Source: Branchiostoma belcheri
Lineage: Eukaryota > Chordata > Leptocardii > Amphioxiformes > Branchiostomatidae
Assembly (NCBI RefSeq): GCF_001625305.1
Contig: NW_017802614.1
Coordinates: forward strand, 750,898 to 814,897
Direction: 5' to 3'
Length of the DNA stretch: 64,000 nt
The translations under genes were made by a program, and so were the position numbers. A model generated the notes under the pieces. That model was not told the DNA's origin. It did no database searches and was given only the letters and a program-made list of their open reading frames with translations. Below, piece by piece: positions 13,001 to 28,000 of the stretch (position 1 is its first letter; every line of letters starts with the position of its first letter).

Positions 13001-16000
13001 TCTCTTCACTTCTCCTATCTTCTGGTAACGCTCCTTCAATGTGTCTGCCTGTTAGACATAAAATATCTTTAGTTTTAGAAAAATCAAAGTTTGTGACTCT
13101 AGAAAGTAGAAAGTGTAAACTCATTTTAGAAGTGACATTCTCACAGAAGTATTCTGAATTTTGCAGAAGGAAAGCTAAAACAAGACTTCATGTTTTCCAA
13201 AAGGACAGAAGTTTTAATATTGTTTAGGTGTCAAACACTTTTCATGGTTGTGGCCAACTAGTACTGTGTATCATTAGGGAAAATGTTACTTACTTTCAAT
13301 CCCTGCCATGGTAGACTACCTCTTAGGAAGTACATAAACATGTGTCCTAACGCTTCTAGGTCATCTCTTCGACTTTGCTCTGTGAAGAAAGAGGAACAAC
13401 ATTCAGCAACACATGCTTTCAGTTCACCTGAAGATGCAATCTTATTACGTACAATGCATTACATAGATAGCTACATGATAGTTCAAAATGAAAAAATTGA
13501 GTTTGATATTTAGCTTCGTGCACATGTATGTCAATACTCCAGTATCAGTGAACTACATCCACAGATTTCAATCCAATTTTTCTTGCTTGAAATGAAAACA
13601 TCTAAAAATTGACAAATCAAAGGCAAAGTGTAGCTGGATCCTTGAGACTTCATTTCATGAAATGAGATGAGTGCTAACAGTTCAGGTATAACCTACAAAC
13701 ATACTTACCTTTGCCTAAATGAGTATTGATGCTCATATATCTCGCCGTCCCCGTCAGACTCTTGTGTTCCCGGTAGGGGATGTGTTTGTGAGTCTCTGGG
13801 TCAATGTACTCTTTGGCCAGCCCAAAGTCAATAATGTGGATGATGTTTTGGTTCTTGTTGTTCTGTCGTCCTATGAGGAAATTCTCCGGTTTGACATCCC
13901 TGTAGATGAGGTGTTTGGAGTGGACGTACTCTATCCTTGTTATCTGTTGGAGCAGAGAGAAGACAATATTATAATAATTGTATGCAGGGGCAAAGGAGGG
14001 CATGCAAGTATCCCATAAGGCCTTGCAACTAACAGGAGCACCTTCAAAACATGACTGACCTGCAAGCAGCAAACACAAGGAAAGTTATCACAATGTGCAG
14101 CAACCAGTACTTAAATGAGGCAGCATTAGAAGACTATACTTGTCCATTACATAGCCTGACTTTTAAGGTAAACACTTGTACCAAACCTAACAAGTCAGAT
14201 CAGGCTTTGCAGAAGTACACATGTAGGATAAAGACTTGGGGCAATGGTTTTGATTGTTTTTCCTGATTTCACCATTAGGCCCTGGTCCCCAGGCAGCATG
14301 TTGTTGTATCATGAAGTAACTTCACAACACTGACATTTTATTAGCATTGGACCATGCCTTGGTTAGGCACTGTGGAAGTTTGTGTCACTGACAAGGAATC
14401 ATTAACCATGTTAACCAAGCATACCAGTTGCATAGCACACCGGCTGTATGTTAAGGTTGTAAGAAGCACTCTGGTGGTTCCACAGCTACTGAAGATATTA
14501 TCTAACTCCATATACAACAGCAAAGTTGCTCTGGTTGCGCCACTTAGCCTTACATTTAAATTTGTTACAGTGTTAGATCTTACAAGTTCACCATGACAGA
14601 AATATTGGCTGTAGCTAAAGCTCTAGCCAGAAGGATGTTTTTTGGTACAACCTTTATTATTATTATGTGCTTGCTGGCCGATAAGGAGCTGTGAACACAT
14701 CTCTAGCTAAATAACCGTCCTCCTTTCCACAGCTTCCACAAGTAATGCACAGGCAAGCAGTATTAACTACATGCACAGGTACAAGATGCAAAGCCTACTT
14801 GTCATTAAAAAACATTGGGTAATTACTTTGGTACTATGCTATGGAGAAGTTATCGGTTTCATCAACCTGGCCACTGAACGTCTACATGCAAATAACGTTC
14901 ACTGTGCTGATAGTTGTCACTTGTTCCTTATCCGTATGACATCTCTTTTCCGTGTAATCTGGGTATGTAATCGTAATGGAGGTCAGTGCTGGATTAGATA
15001 CTTTGCGGAGGGAACTGAGATAATCCTGTAATGCTGTGCCTGGATTAAAAGCTGATACATGGATCAGCACACATGATGACACTATAACAACATGCATGTT
15101 AATTTTGGTCATATTCAATCATCATCATTGTACATGTGCAACTTGCATTTTATGTACAGCTTGCATTTGAGACTGGGGCAAACAAATAAACAAACAACAT
15201 CATTGCTTAAGACTTGTTAGTCCATTTTGTAGAAAACAACTAAAACATTGGAAAACTTGTAGTTTTTATCTGAGATTCTCAGTTGATAATTGTTGAAAGT
15301 GTAAAATTATGTAATGTCCAATCATTCTGAAAGCAATATAGCAAGAATAATAGTTATACAGTCAACTTAGAAATCATAAATGTATATTCACTGCGACTCC
15401 AAATATTTCTTAGATGAAAGAATACAGTATTTGAATGGAAGAAAATATCCATTCCTCTATCTACTGGTGTGAACATAGGGTCATCCTTACTGAGGTCAGT
15501 CAGTTGGATGAAGTCATTAATAGACTCATCACAGTGAGGACATAAAGTCTGCTGGTGTGAAGTAATACTCTCTGTACTGCATTACCAGATTATACTGCAG
15601 GCAAATAAACCTCTCATTCCACCCTATCTAATTATCCCTTTGATATCAGCACATCTATAGTCAAGGCACAGGAGGGGTGTACGTGTGTGTGGTGGGGGGG
15701 GGGGGTTACTGTAGGCAGATGGGTGAGAGATAGGACACTGCAATGATACAGCCTGGCTGGTATAAGCACATTGGCAGAACGCACTGAGCCTGTGCAAAAC
15801 CCTTATTTTTCACGATTTTTGTTGGATGTTTGGTCAACGTTGCATTAAAATTTTGCCTGTTGCAGACGACATCTTCTCTGACATAACATTTCGAAAATAC
15901 AGACGGGGGGTATAGGCAAATAAGACGTTCTGCCGAAGTACTATGCACAATACATTACGGGTTTCACACAGGTGCAATATGTTTTGCCGACATGCTCCTG

Positions 16001-19000
16001 GTATACATATATTATAAGACTTGAAGTATCATTGCTTTAGCCTACATGCAGTTTGTTGGTTTTGATTGGTAGAGAACTGTCTGCTCACCAATCATCATTG
16101 TGTTTTATTACAACATGGGCCAATTAGATGGCACCATCTGGAAGTCCTTGATTTCATGAAATACATAATGTATGAAAAGGAGCTGAAGGAGCTGAACTGG
16201 AACAGAAGTACTGATGGTTCTGTACAGTCAGAGACAACATCACAGACAAGGGTCTGTTTTTGTGATCTCTAGTAGAACAAAGTGGTGATAGCTGTGTGCT
16301 GAAAAGCTGAACATGTGCCAGGGTTCAGATGAAATCATGCTCTACCAAATGAAGTGCCATTAACACACACACTCCTTCTCTAGTTCTCGACTGCACCACT
16401 TGATTCCACTGAAAGTAAGGAAAACAGAGTCGAATAGCAGGGCTGAAAATATTTCTGATGTCTACCTGCACCTGACCTGCACCAGTACTTGTTTTGGGCA
16501 TACAATTATACATGGGTATTTTGCATATAGTGCACCAGCTCTTACATTCAGTGGAACATAAACAGTTTCCATAGTGATCCATTTTTTCTACCATCTCTTT
16601 TTTGATGAATTGAAAATACAGTACAAATGATCTACACAATGCATAAAACTTGTTCAATGCAGGTAATTTTGAACTGTTTCCTGTACCGGCGCAGGTATTT
16701 GGCGGGAAAGCATTCTGAGCTAAATGAAAAGGAAGGTAAAACTACTCACCAACTGAATTGCTATGATGAGAACAGTCTTTAACGTGAACTGCCTATCACA
16801 GAGATCGAAGAGGTCCTCCAGGCTGGGTCCCAGCAGCTCCAGGACCATTGCATTATACTTGCCACATGGGCCGAAGTAATGGACCTGAGGTATGCCCTCT
16901 GTAAAACAAGATGGGGGAGGGGGGCATTAGTCATGGTAGCAAGAACAGATATTTATCATTACAGCTTGGCCATACCATTTCAATCTGTCGGTTCTCGGAT
17001 ACAAAATAATATTCATGAAAATCAACAAGAAAATGGCTCTAGTCTAAAAGTGATCGTCCGTAGTGAGACGCAAGTTGTTGTTTTCTCCCAGCTCTCTGAA
17101 TTTTTCGTACTAAAATATGTCTGAGAACCAACAAAATGTACTGGTGTGGCCTGAAAGAGAAAAAGGTTGACATGGAAAGTAGGTTGTACTTTGTAATCAT
17201 ATAACTACTCATGTGGCCATATGATATATGAATGCATACTGCTGTGGTCAATTGGCTCATAAGAACTGCACCCCACAAACTTGCAATTGGATACAAAACA
17301 GTAACTTCTAGTTTGAGTTGAGGGGATCATGCAAGTTGGCTTGAAGAATGCAGGATGGACCATGCCATAACCAGGTGGAGTATTTGACTTTGAGATGACA
17401 GGGTAGTGGAACAGTGAGAGTTGCCTATCTACACGTAACAGTGAGTCATGCCTCTAGCTGTGGAAAAGGGCACATGACTTCATCTCCAAGCAGAACGGTT
17501 AAGGTTGGTTGTTGTTTAACAAACTTGGTCTTTCAAAAGGTCAGAGAAGGACAGAGTTATGCAGATTAAGAAAATACCTTTCGAAGTCTGCTTGGAGAAT
17601 AGACATGACTAATACTTGTATGTACAACTCAGTTGCTTCCCATAATATAATAGAACACATACTTTTCAGCATTCAGCACGGAAATTATTAAGTCTATTTT
17701 ATTTCGTGTGAAAATCAATGCTAGATTGACTTGTGATAATATACATATCCAAGGGAAAATGCTAAGTATGAAATAACCTTCTACTTTGGATAGGTGCTAT
17801 GTAGTTTGAGGGAGGGAGTGGCATTAGTCATAACTGTTATGTCTCTCCTAACAGTTTAGATAATAATCTAAAATAAAAGCATCAGTGACAATCAAGGAGG
17901 AGATATTTCAAGCGCAATCCATGCAAAAAGACTAAAATGGAATCATCTGACATAAAAAATAAGCTAGGTTGCAGTAAGTATATCACAGCAGATGTACTAT
18001 TCTGTACTGTGTTCCTGCAGCTGGTATGTACATGTATATAGAAATTAGAATATATAATGAATTTGCAAACTTAACATAAAGAGCTTTATTTACAATGTAC
18101 TGAAAGAAACGAAGGCTGTCATGAACAAAAAAGTCGTTCCCACGCCGTGTGGCAGAACGTGCGGTAGTCAGAAACAAGCTGGTCGGGAGAGTCTATCTTG
18201 TGGGTGGGGGTGAGATTTACAAGCTTGTTGCCATGGTAACCGGCATGGGGGGAATACAGTACCGTCCCTCCCCGAGAAGCGGGGCAGAGTCCAGCGGCTT
18301 TTGGGGCCTGGATGACAACATGGAGGAGTCGGAGCGTCCGGGACAGGGCCAGCCCGCAGAGGAGAGAGGTGTTAACAACAAACAGTGGTGTGACACCCGC
18401 ATCAGGGTCTTAGTATGCATGTGTATCGTTAAGAAATGTCTCAGTATACGTATACTGATAAGTATACTGAAAAAATAATTTCCATGCAGTTTGTATTATC
18501 TATGGAAGTTTTGATAAAATAGAAAATATGATAGGTTAAAAATAGGCTCTAGGCCAAAAATTAGACACCCTCCAATATCCTAAGATGCATATAGAACTTC
18601 GTACAGAATAATCTGTATAGTCATACATCAGTGGTCGAAATACCTTTTTTCAGTGCTCTGCAATATTGCAGAAGAGTCAAAATTTCGTCCTGCAATTTGG
18701 AAATACTTTCTGCAAATACACAAGCCCCCATATTACAACCTTCTGAAACCAATAATGCCTATTTTTACATCATATATATATAAACGGTATAGCTTTGTAA
18801 ATCTGTAGCATTACTCAAATTCTTCAAAATATCACTCTTTTAAATATGTTCGGACCGTAAAATTTTATCGGTCCGGTCCAAAAAACCGAAACGTCGGTGG
18901 ACCGGTTTTTTGGGCCGGAACAAAATCCATACTTGTTGTTACTGATGGTCACTACATGCAAGGAAGCCTGCCAGGAAAATCAAAATCCAGCCTTCAAATA

Positions 19001-22000
19001 AACGAAGTTTACCTTAGTCTCCGTCTCTCTCATTTTGCAACAATATTATCCCGTTTTTTCGGTACCGATAGTCATCTAGAAATCACAAAGCACAAGTTTA
19101 CGGGCCGTGTTTGGTTCGGATCGAGCCGAAAATCACTGATATTTTAGTAATTTTTACACCACATGGTCACAAATTGTGACGCACGTAAATTTTCACTCCA
19201 AATGAGAAATTACCGCCTAACAAAACGAACCATTAGGTTCCCAGTGCTGTATTTCTCTTTTGTTCATGTGATCAACTTGTTTTCTTTCCTTGAATCATGC
19301 AAAATACCAAGGAAAAACATCGAAACTTCGGCAAATTATCGCCGAGGCGAGTGTGCTTCTTCGGAGAAGCCATGTTTCCTTTGCCGTGTTGCCTGCTGGG
19401 AAATGCTCGGCGGAAACTGCTGAAAATTGCCGAGGCAGTTGTCGGGTCCTCCCGGGTGACGAAATCTAACATCGGAAAATGCCGAGGGCCCATATTTGGT
19501 TATCGCCGCCTTTCGTCGCCTTGTCGGAATCGCTCAACTTTGACCCCAAATTCCCTTATATGGGACCATTACAGTCTGCTGGAAAACGCCGGCAGGTTCG
19601 TGCGGCGCAGGTTTTCAATCTATTCACAGCGCCGCTACTTTGCTAATATTGAAATCTATTGAATCCGGAGCCTATTTTTTCCTTCTGCAAAATTGCAGAT
19701 TGTAAGATTTTTTCTTCTGCAATCTTGAAAGTCTATCTGCAAATTGCAGACTGCAGACGGGTATTTCGAACACTGTATACATATCCAAGGGAAAATGCTA
19801 AGTATGAAATAACCTTCTACTTTGGATAGGTGCTGTGTAGTTTGAGGGAGGGAGTGGCATTAGTCATAACTGTTATGTCTCTCCTAACCGTTTAGATATT
19901 AATCTAAAATAAAAGCATCAGTGACAATCAAGGAGAAGACATTTCAAGCGCAATCCATGCAAAAATACTAAAATGGAATCATCTGACATAAAAAATAAGC
20001 TAGGTTGCAGTAAGTATATCATAGCAGATGTACTATTCTGTACTGTGTTCCTGCAGCTGGTATGTACATGTATATAGAAATTAGAATATATAATGAATTT
20101 GCAAACTTAACATAAAGAGCTTTATTTACAATGGACTGAAAGAAACGAAGGCTGTCATGAACAAAAAAGTCGTTCCCACGCCGTGTGGCAGAACGTGCGG
20201 TAGTCAGAAACAAGCTGGTCGGGAGAGTCTATCTTGTGGGTGGGGGTGAGATTTACAAGCTTGTTGCCATGGTAACCGGCATGGGGGGAATACAGTACCG
20301 TCCCTCCCCGAGAAGCGGGGCAGAGTCCAGCGGCTTTTGGGGCCTGGATGACAACATGGAGGAGTCGGAGCGTCCGGGACAGGGCCAGCCCGCAGAGGAG
20401 AGAGGTGTTAACAACAAACAGTGGTGTGACACCCGCATCAGGGTCTTAGTATGCATGTGTATCGTTAAGAAATGTCTCAGTATACGTATACTGATAAGTA
20501 TACTGAAAAAATAATTTCCATGCAGTTTGTATTATCTATGGAAGTTTTGATAAAATAGAAAATATGATAGGTTAAAAATAGGCTCTAGGCCAAAAATTAG
20601 ACACCCTCCAATATCCTAAGATGCATATAGAACTTCGTACAGAATAATCTGTATAGTCATACATCAGTGGTCGAAATACTTTTTTTCAGTGCTCTGCAAT
20701 ATTGCAGAAGAGTCAAAATTTCGTCCTGCAATTTGGAAATACTTTCTGCAAATACACAAACCCCCATATTACAACCTTCTGAAACCAATAATGACTATTT
20801 TTACATCATATATATATATAACGGTATAGCTTTGTAAATCTGTAGCATTACTCAAATTCTTCAAAATATCACTCTTTTAAATATGTTTGGACCGTAAAAT
20901 TTTATCGGTCCGGTCCAAAAAAAACGAAACGTCGGTGGACCGGTTTTTTTGACCAGAACAAAAATCCATATTTGTTGTTACTGAATAACTGATGATCACT
21001 ACATACAAAGAAGCCTGCCAGGAAAATGAAAATCCAGCCTTCAAATAAAAGAAGTTTACCTTAGTCTCCGTCTCTCTCATTTTGCAACAATATTTTCCCG
21101 TATTTTGGTACCGATAGTCATCTAGAAATCATAAAGGACAAGTCTACGGGCCGTGCTCGGTTCGGATCGAGCCGAAAATCACTGATTTTACACCATATGG
21201 TCACTAATGGTCACAATGTGATGCACGTAAATTTTCACTCGAAATGAGAAATTACCGCCCAACAAAACGGACCATTAGGTTCCCAGTGCTGTATTTCTCT
21301 TTTGTTCATGTGATCAACTTGTTTTCTTTGCTTGAATCGTGCAAAATACCAAGGAAAAACATCGAAATTTCGGCAAATTAACGCCGAGGCGAGTGTGGTT
21401 TTTCGGAGGAGCCATGTTTCCTTTGCCGTGTTGCCTGCTGGGAAATGCTCAGCGAAAGCTGCCGAAAATTGCCGAGGCAGTTGTCGGGTCCTCCCGGGAG
21501 ACGAAATCTAACATCGGGAAATGGCGAGTGCCCATATTTGGTTATCGTCGCCTTTCGTCGCCTTGTCAAAATCGTTCAACTTTGACCCCAAATTCCCTTA
21601 TATGGGACCATTACAGTCTGCTGGAAAACGCCGGCAGGTTCGTGCGGCGCAGGTTTTCGATCTATTCACAGCGCCGCTACTTTGCTAATTGAAAACTATT
21701 GAATCCGGAGCCTATTTTTTCCTTCTGCAAAATTGCAGATTGTAAGATTTTTTCTTCTGCAATCTTGAAAATCTATCTGCAAATTGCAGACTGCAGACGG
21801 GTATTTCGAACACTGTACATGGACTACAATTATGTACCATGCATATAAGGAAAGGGACAAATATAAAATCATCTCAGTAGAGGGATGGATTAAACACTAA
21901 TTTATTAAATACATATACCCTAACTTAATACATGTATTTTGTGTGTAACTGATCCCCCCCCCCCAATCGAAGAAAAATATAAGAAAATATGGCCCTTTGG

Positions 22001-25000
22001 TCAATCAGAATGCTGACCAGTATTTACCACCAACTCTTGTGGTGTGAGTTGAATTTCTTTCTAACACAGGCAGTTCACATCTTTTTGACACATATGATAC
22101 AAAACACTGAACTGTAAACAGACTTGGCCTTCAAACAAGTGGACAAAATCTGAAGTTTTGTAATGTAAAAGTTTTGAACTTTCCATGATTTACAACTCTT
22201 TGTTTATGCTTATGAATCATTAAATATGGAAATATTTGCTGTCCTGCACAACAAGTAATTGCACACACTGAAGTTCAGGGGTATGTTGACGTTACAGTGG
22301 CCTGTTTGCTTACCCCCTGTAGCTTTAAGTGTTGTCAAATGAAGGACCCAGCCTTAAGATGTGGACAAATGTTACTGAGCACTTTGCACAATAGCGGGTT
22401 CAGTCGGTTCACACTAGTTTGTGCAAATGGAGGTAATCAGTGACTAATCAAGTTACTAACTCCGGTACATTCACTGTTCCTTTTCTGTAATGAATAAGTG
22501 TAAATTTGTCCGTTCTGTTCACCCCAAGTAACATAATACAAACAGGAAACAGTACAGGTAAGAAATATACAAAGGCACTGCTCTGGATCTGTCTGCATCA
22601 GAGAAAAGCTCACAAATATACATTTCCCACCATGGCATTTGACTAAAGACCGTCTATGTACAAAATGTATACACTTCTACACCAATGTAGTAAATGTACT
22701 TTCATCTGCTTGTATTTAACCAACACAAATTTGAACCCAGCAGTTTGACAGTGTTGGATTAATATGCACAAACATGGTTCATAAATAATTTCTGTCTTGA
22801 CAGGTTTGATTTTTGACTGACGTCTGACTTTAAATGAAATCTTCATGAAAACACGTTCCTTTCAGGACATGTATTTGGAATAATGACCGGGTACTCTCAG
22901 CCCATTACAACATGGCCTTGCCACCTTAGATTGTCGCTGAGTGTTGGTTCACCTCCGAGGACAACAACAAGGTCACAGTTTCATTCTGTGTGTGGAACAA
23001 CCTGACCTGAGACCTGTGTACAGGACAGGTAAGGGATATGGGGCGGAGACTGGTCACCTGGACGTGCGGCCTTTGTTTGGTTGCCAGGACGATGAAAAAC
23101 AAGAGAGAATAATCGTACAACATGTTAACCTAGGCGTGGTATCCTTGGCTATTCATTCAATCAGTGAATTGTGTTTTGTCGTGTCTGGTACACAGTGACG
23201 TAAACTCCTCTATTGAGTTAACATTACCTACATGAGATAATCACATTTCAATGGACGTCAAGACTCGGCACAGGAGGAACTAAGGTGCAGAAAACCCTTA
23301 GTTATTATGACCAATGGCTTCATGTTTACCTCACCATAATGTCAATAATAAAATAAATCATGGTTGCTTCACACAAAATTAGAACTATGCATGGAAATTA
23401 CATTACATTTTTGTAAAAGGAAGCAAACATCATTCAGATCCACTACCGGTAGTACTGAAAGCTACATGTAAGACTCCAGAGATATGCTTATGTACTTGTT
23501 TAGGTTGCACATACTAACCCTTCTATCTCCTCAAGGATTAAGAGTTCTTCCAGAGCACTAAAAGTGCAACAAAAATATTCTGATCTCAAAACAACACAGC
23601 GCATTTCCATGTCTCCCTATAGAAATATGAAAACAACCACCTAACCGTGTGCTAATGGACTGCCAAGACAGAACACGGCTTTGAAGCTAATGCCACATTT
23701 TATACATGCAGTGCATGCCCTATTAAGGGCCTATCAAGAAGGTTTTAGGGTGAGTTTATTACCAAACCCTTGGTGCTCCCATCTCACCAAACTGCTCATT
23801 TTTCCACGAGCAATGTTTTATGTACCTCCTAAAATGGATGTTCTTCTCTGTGCAGGTCTTTTATGTCCTTGTTTATTGCACAGTTTGACACTGTCTATTG
23901 CTTCACATCAGTAATCTAAAGTAGTGACCAGGTTGAGGAATGACCGAAAGTCCGAAACATAGTAACAGCCAACCATTCTGTATCCATTGCTTGCTCTCAG
24001 GTTAGCCCTACCCATGCATGATCTTCACAGTATATATCACAATGAAGTATAGGATATGTTAGAAAAAAAAAACAATAATTCAAATTTAGATCAAGGTTGA
24101 GTATCATGATAATATTTTTCTTGAATGTCTATCATTCTGGAAGATGACATGATATTAATCGTATTATACCATACATACGTGCTCACACTATGTGCATGGA
24201 GCCAGCTGAATCTGCAGGGTCACCTTGCCCGGCATGCTAATTAGCTCAGTGACAAGCAATGTGCAGGAGAGGCTGCCCAGCTGATTCTCCCTTCCAAAAT
24301 ACTGTAAATCACAAATTTTTCCTGGTACTTTTATATTTGCACATATTTTCGTGGCCACTTCTGTACCGAAGACTTTTCACTACCATGAACAAATGAATTG
24401 CCGACTTTCTTTTTGCTGCACTTGCCGCCACTGGCAGCGTACAGTTCTGCGAACATGTCCATTTTTCTCTAATGTCATCAAGCAACTGGATGTTTTTCTT
24501 CTGATGGGCTACAATTATCAGTGTATATTGTATATAAAAATTAACCTTCAGTACAACATTTCATACCTCCATACTGCTGCCATACATTATGATTATGCAT
24601 GCTGCATCATTAATGCGGCAACTTCAATCTGTAATTTCAATAATGCTATAAAATGCTAATCCTAACCATGTTGATGAGTCTAATGACCAGATAGCATTTT
24701 GGCAGGCCCAAACAATACCATGATCGTTTGGCTTCGCTGTTGTTTACATTGACAGCTGAGGGTATACATGCATACTGTATTACATGTACAAAGTCATATA
24801 CAAAAATGCTAATCCTAACCATGTTGATGAGTCTAATGACCAGATAGCATTTTGGCAGGCCAAAACAATACCATGATCGTTTGGCTTCGCTGTTTACTGC
24901 CAATGACTAGCATGCATCATACTATAGATTTTTCTCATAATGACTCCCTGCTTCGACATACAAAATCATAAAATGTCAAAGAAAAGAAGCAAAGAGGAAA

Positions 25001-28000
25001 GGAAAACATCTACTGTAGATGAATTTGGGTGGTCCCTTTCTAAATAACACAAGGGCTGTATAAACTATAATGCTATGAGGAAATAAGTTGGAAGGCCAAT
25101 ATAATACAAAAGTTGTAATATAATACAAACCTAACATAACAGAAAGTGTGCCAGAGACAAGGCCAAACTAAACCACTGAAGACTGAGACACAATGACAGG
25201 TCAACACACTTGTCAGTCTTGCTATCAACACACACTGGTCTGGGCAACAATGAAATACAATGTATCTCCAAGCCTCATTTATGGTTATACACATATAGTA
25301 AAAAAATGCGTGTGAATAAGTTTATGGTGAGGTGTAGTATCTTTATATCTATTACATTGTTGAATCAATTACTCATGTCAGCACCATACCTTTCTATTGG
25401 ATTTAAGTCATGCACTGCCAGGTAAGTTGTTATGTAACCTACAGAAGCAGATCACGGATATTTGTTGGCTTTACACACCTGGAGTGAAGGCTGGCCATAA
25501 GGTCCCACTGGTTAAAGAGGATTTACAACGGCATTACGAAGTAGCACTTTATGCAATTTATGGCTACATTTTCCAACACAAAGAATTTGACATATACAAA
25601 GTCTTTTTTGTGTTGCAATGTGCAGTAAAAAACCCTTCTTCAAATGAATCCTACACTGTACCAACACAGATTCATGGGCATGTGGAAGCACCAATCATGG
25701 TAAACTGGCCCGATCTGGCAACCACCATTTTTCCATTTATTGTCTGCTATACAATCAAGGCCATATCAGGACTGGTCAAACTACAGTGAGTGTACATGAC
25801 GTAGTTTGTATCCATGTTTGTCCTTAATATTCTTAATATTAACATTCTTAACATTCTTAATATTTTCTGCTTCTTTCGATGGGCCGACTAATCAAAATGG
25901 TTCAGATGCCATCTGGGTAATTTGTCTGGTCATGCCGTACAAGTAGCAGCATGCCAAGAAGTCAGCTTTTCTGTAGTAATGTGCTGTACCTTTGCTCTCA
26001 TTTGACTTCACATTCATTTACATGGGGATAAAGAAGAGATAAAGCCTCCAGTGGGTGACAGAAAGACATCAGACTGACCCAGGGAGAGGAGCAAGAGTAC
26101 ATTCGAATGTCCAGTGTTGTACATAATGTGGTCAACATTCCCTTAGAGTTAGACCAACATTCTGTGATCATTAGACGCTCCACACACAGTTTAAAAAGGG
26201 AAATGATAAATTTTCCTGACAGAACTGCCAGGAATAGCCTCCACTGGCCTACTTTAAACTGTTGGTTACTGCTTTATAGAGAACAGCCTAACATTCCACC
26301 CAGCCACCCAGAACAAACAGGCCCTCCCCACACATAAGCCTTCAGGATACATAAGGTCAAGAAATGGAGGAATTTACAGTCTTGCACATCCAGTAAAGTG
26401 TTACACAGTTGCAGCAAAAAACTTAAGCCTTGGATACTGTAAATCACTTTATTTTCGCAGTAACAATTTTGTGGTCTGAGAAAAATGATGGACATGTTTG
26501 AGGAACTAAATGTTCGCAGTGGCGGCAGGTGCAGAAGAAAGGAAGTCTGCAAATTATTTGTTCACGGTAATGATAAGATCGTGGTACATAGGTGACCCCG
26601 AAAACCATTAATATAAAATTTCTGCAAAAAATAGTGATTTACAGTATGCATTTGCCAGTGTACGATACATGTGCAACTGAAGGTAACATTTCTATACTCA
26701 TCAGAGACTGCCTGAATGATAATGCTTACCTGTTGGATAATTATAGTGAAACAAATACGTGTAGCTACAAAATACTTCTGAGAACGCTAATCATGGATGA
26801 ACTGACTTTGAAACTAGAGACGTGAATGTTTACATCATCAAGTTCAGCAGGGCTGTAAAATGAGCCTGTAATTTTCATCCGTAATGAATTTCCTTGTTAT
26901 CTATGCTTTATTGATTTAACTATACTACCAGCATGAACATGCTTGGAGATGGCAGATAATTGATGAGAATTATGTACTTCTATATCTTCTGTACATACTG
27001 TAAAATCATTCATTTTCACAGGGTCACATTTCACGGTAGAAGGGAAAAAGGACATTTTGCCAGTGTTTTAAGTTTGTAGTTGAAACAATTCTGTTGTAGT
27101 GTACTGTAGTAATTATAATACATTGGAAAAGCATATTCGTGGTGTCACAAATTTGGGTAGAGAGATATAAGAAATAAAAACCAGCATGACAATTTCAAGA
27201 TTGACAGTAATGATTCTGTAGATGGAAGGACATTCTTGCATGGACCGATGGTTGGCATGGTCAGCCCATGCAATGATTACTATGTATATGCATGTTCCCC
27301 ATTTAAGTACATGTACGCAATTCTAAAACCTTTCGTGTCCAAACAGGTGTTCCAGACAGGCATTGAAGTCTGGGTGTGTAAATTACAGGTTTTTACTAGC
27401 GTTCCTAGTTTTACCACTGAACCTTTTTAACCATTTGCTAGGTTTGAATTTGTGGTCAACTCCAAATCGGGAGGGGTGGGGGGCATTTCGGGTGTGGTTA
27501 TCATTAACCAGGTCAAACAGGGAAGATACCATAACCTAGTAACTAGAGATCACAGTGGCCAAGTGTTTCAAAATGTGTCGAGTTATCTAATGTCCTGTGT
27601 TGCCCCAGGCCCACTGTGCTAAATCTGGTCAAGCAGAGGTTTGCTAAGTAAGATGTTTACCCTGCACCTTACAACACTGCCCGAAATCAATGAAATTCTA
27701 TGTTGGCAGCATTTGCAAAGAGGGCTTGGTTAAACACTGCTGTATCAATGGAAACAGGTTAGAACAAATAGAAGAATGGCTAGCAAACAGGTGGTCTAGA
27801 ATGCTCTTAAGGCCCGTGATGATGTAAATAAAATGGGATATCACACGTGTTTGTAAGTGGGTTAGATGTTAGAATGATGTAACAGCTGTAGATCATAGCA
27901 GGGACAAAGATGTGGGTGACATAACAAGTCCCTTGACACTTGGGGTAATAATAGTAAAAACTAGGGTACAATTCCTGTACGCAAGAGGCAATAAGAAAGG

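Larger units (their letters stand above)
17740..21815. repeat. 2.04 kb tandem duplication in CSNK1G intron 3
   Basis: Copy 1 is 17740-19775 and copy 2 is 19776-21815, directly abutting in the same orientation. Each copy consists of about 889 bp of intron sequence followed by a 1.15 kb transposon-like element, and the duplication boundary falls exactly on the CACTG end of that element. The first part of the copies is almost identical (the stretch about 18121-18640 shows no difference by eye), while the element part differs by many substitutions and small indels. Confidence 0.9.

Noticed and set aside
25397..25789. 130-codon plus-strand frame in CSNK1G intron 3
   Set aside because: No family resemblance, AT-rich codon use like the surrounding intron, and no splice or promoter context.
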